DNA of 5,532 nucleotides. Origin: Pseudomonadota bacterium. GTDB lineage: Bacteria > Pseudomonadota > Alphaproteobacteria > Rhizobiales > Kaistiaceae. The position numbers and the translations under genes are program-made. The stretch covers positions 1 to 5,532 of the forward strand of contig JAEZEN010000560.1 in assembly GCA_023433185.1 (NCBI GenBank), in the 5' to 3' direction. This document shows, piece after piece, positions 3,556-5,532 of this stretch. Each line of letters starts with the position of its first letter. Positions within the stretch are counted from its first letter, which is position 1. The notes under the pieces are model-generated. The model saw nothing but the letters and a program-made list of their open reading frames with translations, did not search any database and was not told the DNA's origin.

Positions 3556-5532
3556 ATGACGACCAGACGAGAGCTGCTCACAGCGATCCCGGCGATCGGG
3601 ACCGCGTTCGCCGTCGGCGGCATGATGCTGGGCGAGGGCGCCGCGGAAGCGCAGGAGGCGCCTCCGCCGCTCGCCAGTCATTTCCATCCCAAGGGCAAGG
3701 CGCCTTCGGCACATACCGTGCGGGTGCTGGAGGAGGCGCGCGCCGCGCTGCCCTTCGCCGACGAGAGCGACTTCAAGGAATGGGAACGCGGCTTCATCGC
3801 CGCCCCGCCCCAGATGCAGATCATGGCCGATGCCGGCAATGTCGCGGTCGACATGGCGGCGTTCCAGTTCCTCGATCAGGAGACGCCGTTCGACAGCGTC
3901 CACCCCTCGCTGCAGCGCATCGCGAGGCTCAACAACAATTTCGGCCTCTACGAGGTCGCACCCGGAGTCTACCAGACGCGCGGCATGGACCTCGCCAACA
4001 TGACCTTCGTGCGGGGGCGGACGGGATGGATCGTCGTCGATCCGATCACCACCACCGAGACGGCGCGCGCCTCGTGGGAGCTTCTGCAGGCGCATGTGGG
4101 CGAGGGACTGCCGGTCTCGGCGGTGATCTACACCCATACCCATATCGATCACTGGGGCGGTGTGCGCGGGATCCCGCTCGACGCCGGCGACGTCGCGGCG
4201 GGCCGGGTGCCGATCATTGCCCCCGAGGGCTTCCTCGACTTCGCCGTCTCCGAGAACGTCTATGCCGGCAACGCGATGGGCCGGCGGCTGTTCTACCAGT
4301 ATGGCTCGCTTCTTCCGCCCGGCCCGCATGGCTTCGTCGGGGTCGGCCCCGCGGCGCTGACGCCCGCCGGGGCGACCGGCCTGATCGCCCCCACGCTCCT
4401 GATCTCGGACAAGTTCGAGGAGGCGGAAGTCGACGGCATCCGTATCGTCTTCCAGAACGCGCCGAACACCGAGGCGCCGCGCACGATGAACGTCTTCTTC
4501 CCCGATCTGAAGGTGCTGTTCGTCGCCGACATGATGTTCGCCACGCTGCACAACCTCTACACGCTCAGGGGCGCTCAGGTGCGCGACGGGCTCGCGTGGT
4601 CGAAGTCGCTGAACGAGACGCTGCAACGCTTCGGCCCCGGGACCGAGGTGATGTGCGCCGGGCACAACTGGCCGCGCTTCGGCCGCGAGCGGGTGGCCGA
4701 GGTGATCCGGGCGCACCGCGACATCTATGCCAATCTCAACAATCAGGTGCTGCACCACGCCAACCAGGGCGTGACGATCAACCAGATCCACAATGTCTAC
4801 AGGCTGCCGCAGTCGCTCGAGGACAAGTGGTTCGTCCGCGGCTATCACGGCCACGTCACGCACAACGCCCGCGCCGTGGTGCAGCGCTTTCTCGGCTTCT
4901 GGGATGCGAACCCGGCGAACCTCGTGCCGCTCTCGCCCGAGGATTCGGCGCCGCTCTATGTCGAGATGATGGGCGGGGCGGACGGGATCCTCTCGCGCGG
5001 GCAGGAGCTCTTCAACGCGGGCGACTACCTGCTGGCGATGGAGATCGTGAACAAGCTGGTCCTCGCCGAGCCGGAGAACCAGGCGGGCAAGGAACTGCTC
5101 GCGGACATCTTCGAACAGCTCGGCTACCAGTCCGAATGCGGCGGGCACCGCAACTCGTATCTCGCCGCGGCCTACGAGCTGCGCTCCGGCATCCCGGAGG
5201 GGGCGGTGGTCGGCGCGAGCGCCGACGTGGTCCGCGCCATGTCGACCGAGCTGTTCCTGAACTTCCTCGGCATCAAGATGGACAGCAGCCGGGCCGAGGG
5301 CCTGAGCTTCACCATGAACCTCGTCACGCCTGATACCGGAGAGACCTTCCTGGTGGAGCTCTCGAACGCCACGCTCAACAACCTCGCCGGATACCGCTCG
5401 GACGAAGCCGACCTGACGCTCACGATCGATCGTGCGGATCTGGAGCGGGTCATGGCCGGCGAGGCGACGCTGGACGCGCTTCTCGCGGATGGCACGGCGC
5501 GGGCGGAGGGCGACGTCGGCGTCCTTGGTCAG
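3556..5532 (+). CDS. Tat-exported alkylsulfatase, metallo-beta-lactamase fold (SdsA1/YjcS type), 3' end outside window
   Basis: The frame is open for 659 codons to the right edge. Known relatives (Pseudomonas SdsA1, E. coli YjcS, about 660 residues) hydrolyse alkyl sulfates such as dodecyl sulfate to alcohol plus sulfate using a two-zinc site. The N-terminus is a twin-arginine signal: TRRELLT (residues 3-9), a hydrophobic stretch (10-25) and AEA/Q (30-33) as cleavage site, so the enzyme should fold in the cytoplasm and be exported to the periplasm. The catalytic domain has THTHIDHWGG (193-202) with ligands H194, H196, D198, H199, then E306 in NTEAP and H370 in CAGHNWPRFG. D325 stands where relatives have Glu. 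LHNLYTLRGAQVRD follows. A helical dimerisation domain (about 445-548) and an SCP2-like C-terminal domain (about 550-659) follow; perhaps 20-30 residues are missing. ATG 3556 has GGGAG 7 bases upstream. The exact substrate is unknown. Confidence 0.9.
   Translation, partial: MTTRRELLTAIPAIGTAFAVGGMMLGEGAAEAQEAPPPLASHFHPKGKAPSAHTVRVLEEARAALPFADESDFKEWERGFIAAPPQMQIMADAGNVAVDMAAFQFLDQETPFDSVHPSLQRIARLNNNFGLYEVAPGVYQTRGMDLANMTFVRGRTGWIVVDPITTTETARASWELLQAHVGEGLPVSAVIYTHTHIDHWGGVRGIPLDAGDVAAGRVPIIAPEGFLDFAVSENVYAGNAMGRRLFYQYGSLLPPGPHGFVGVGPAALTPAGATGLIAPTLLISDKFEEAEVDGIRIVFQNAPNTEAPRTMNVFFPDLKVLFVADMMFATLHNLYTLRGAQVRDGLAWSKSLNETLQRFGPGTEVMCAGHNWPRFGRERVAEVIRAHRDIYANLNNQVLHHANQGVTINQIHNVYRLPQSLEDKWFVRGYHGHVTHNARAVVQRFLGFWDANPANLVPLSPEDSAPLYVEMMGGADGILSRGQELFNAGDYLLAMEIVNKLVLAEPENQAGKELLADIFEQLGYQSECGGHRNSYLAAAYELRSGIPEGAVVGASADVVRAMSTELFLNFLGIKMDSSRAEGLSFTMNLVTPDTGETFLVELSNATLNNLAGYRSDEADLTLTIDRADLERVMAGEATLDALLADGTARAEGDVGVLGQ

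Noticed and set aside
3457..5148. A very long minus-strand open frame (continuing the regulator frame upstream) antisense to the sulfatase
   Set aside because: It is the shadow of the GC-rich sulfatase gene on the opposite strand. Its protein is Arg/His/Glu-rich low-complexity sequence with no family features, while the sense frame has clear catalytic motifs.
3780..5333. A 517-codon plus-strand frame inside the sulfatase region
   Set aside because: It is out of frame with the sulfatase, rich in Arg, Gly and Ala, and has no recognisable motif. The sulfatase frame explains the same bases.
1..5532. CRISPR arrays, insertion sequences, tRNA genes, phage or defence modules
   Set aside because: No spaced direct repeats, transposase motifs, tRNA-like folds or defence domains were seen. 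All large frames are accounted for by ordinary gene families.

Overview
The window is GC-rich chromosomal DNA, most likely from an alphaproteobacterium. The best clue is a perfect match to the promoter consensus of EcfG, the general-stress sigma factor of that class (GGAAC-N16-CGTT), in front of a stress-type ferritin-like gene. The protein sequences and the wholly G/C-ending codon choice fit this. I see no mobile element, CRISPR array, tRNA or rRNA.

Left part (1-905). A gene cut by the left edge (minus strand, only its first 30 codons present, possibly a family 4 uracil-DNA glycosylase) lies beyond a strong 12-bp GC-rich terminator hairpin. That hairpin follows a minus-strand DUF892/YciE-YciF ferritin-like gene. 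The latter has an EcfG-type promoter whose position fixes its start as a GTG at 687. The gap 688-905 holds this promoter, a weaker mirror-image EcfG match pointing the other way, and two short perfect inverted repeats before the next operon.

Middle part (906-2590). A two-gene plus-strand operon with an ATGA stop/start overlap encodes an ABC-2 type exporter: an ATPase with all canonical motifs and a six-helix permease. Both resemble Escherichia coli YadG and YadH closely. The substrate is unknown.

Right part (2473-5532). A minus-strand Crp/Fnr-family regulator is divergent from a plus-strand, Tat-exported metallo-beta-lactamase-fold alkylsulfatase of the SdsA1/YjcS type, which runs off the right edge a little before its natural end. 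The 210-bp gap between them contains an AT-rich island with a perfect 12-bp palindrome (2-base centre), a plausible operator. The arrangement suggests, but does not prove, that the regulator controls the sulfatase. Two oddities stand out. The regulator's reading frame runs about 60 codons past its natural C-terminus into the antisense of the permease gene, and one base less in an A4 run would give a normal end. The sulfatase carries Asp at a position where relatives I recall have a metal-binding Glu.

Overall the window is ordinary accessory or housekeeping content. I found no convincing new multi-gene system. The regulator/sulfatase pair and the EcfG promoter are the points most worth checking.
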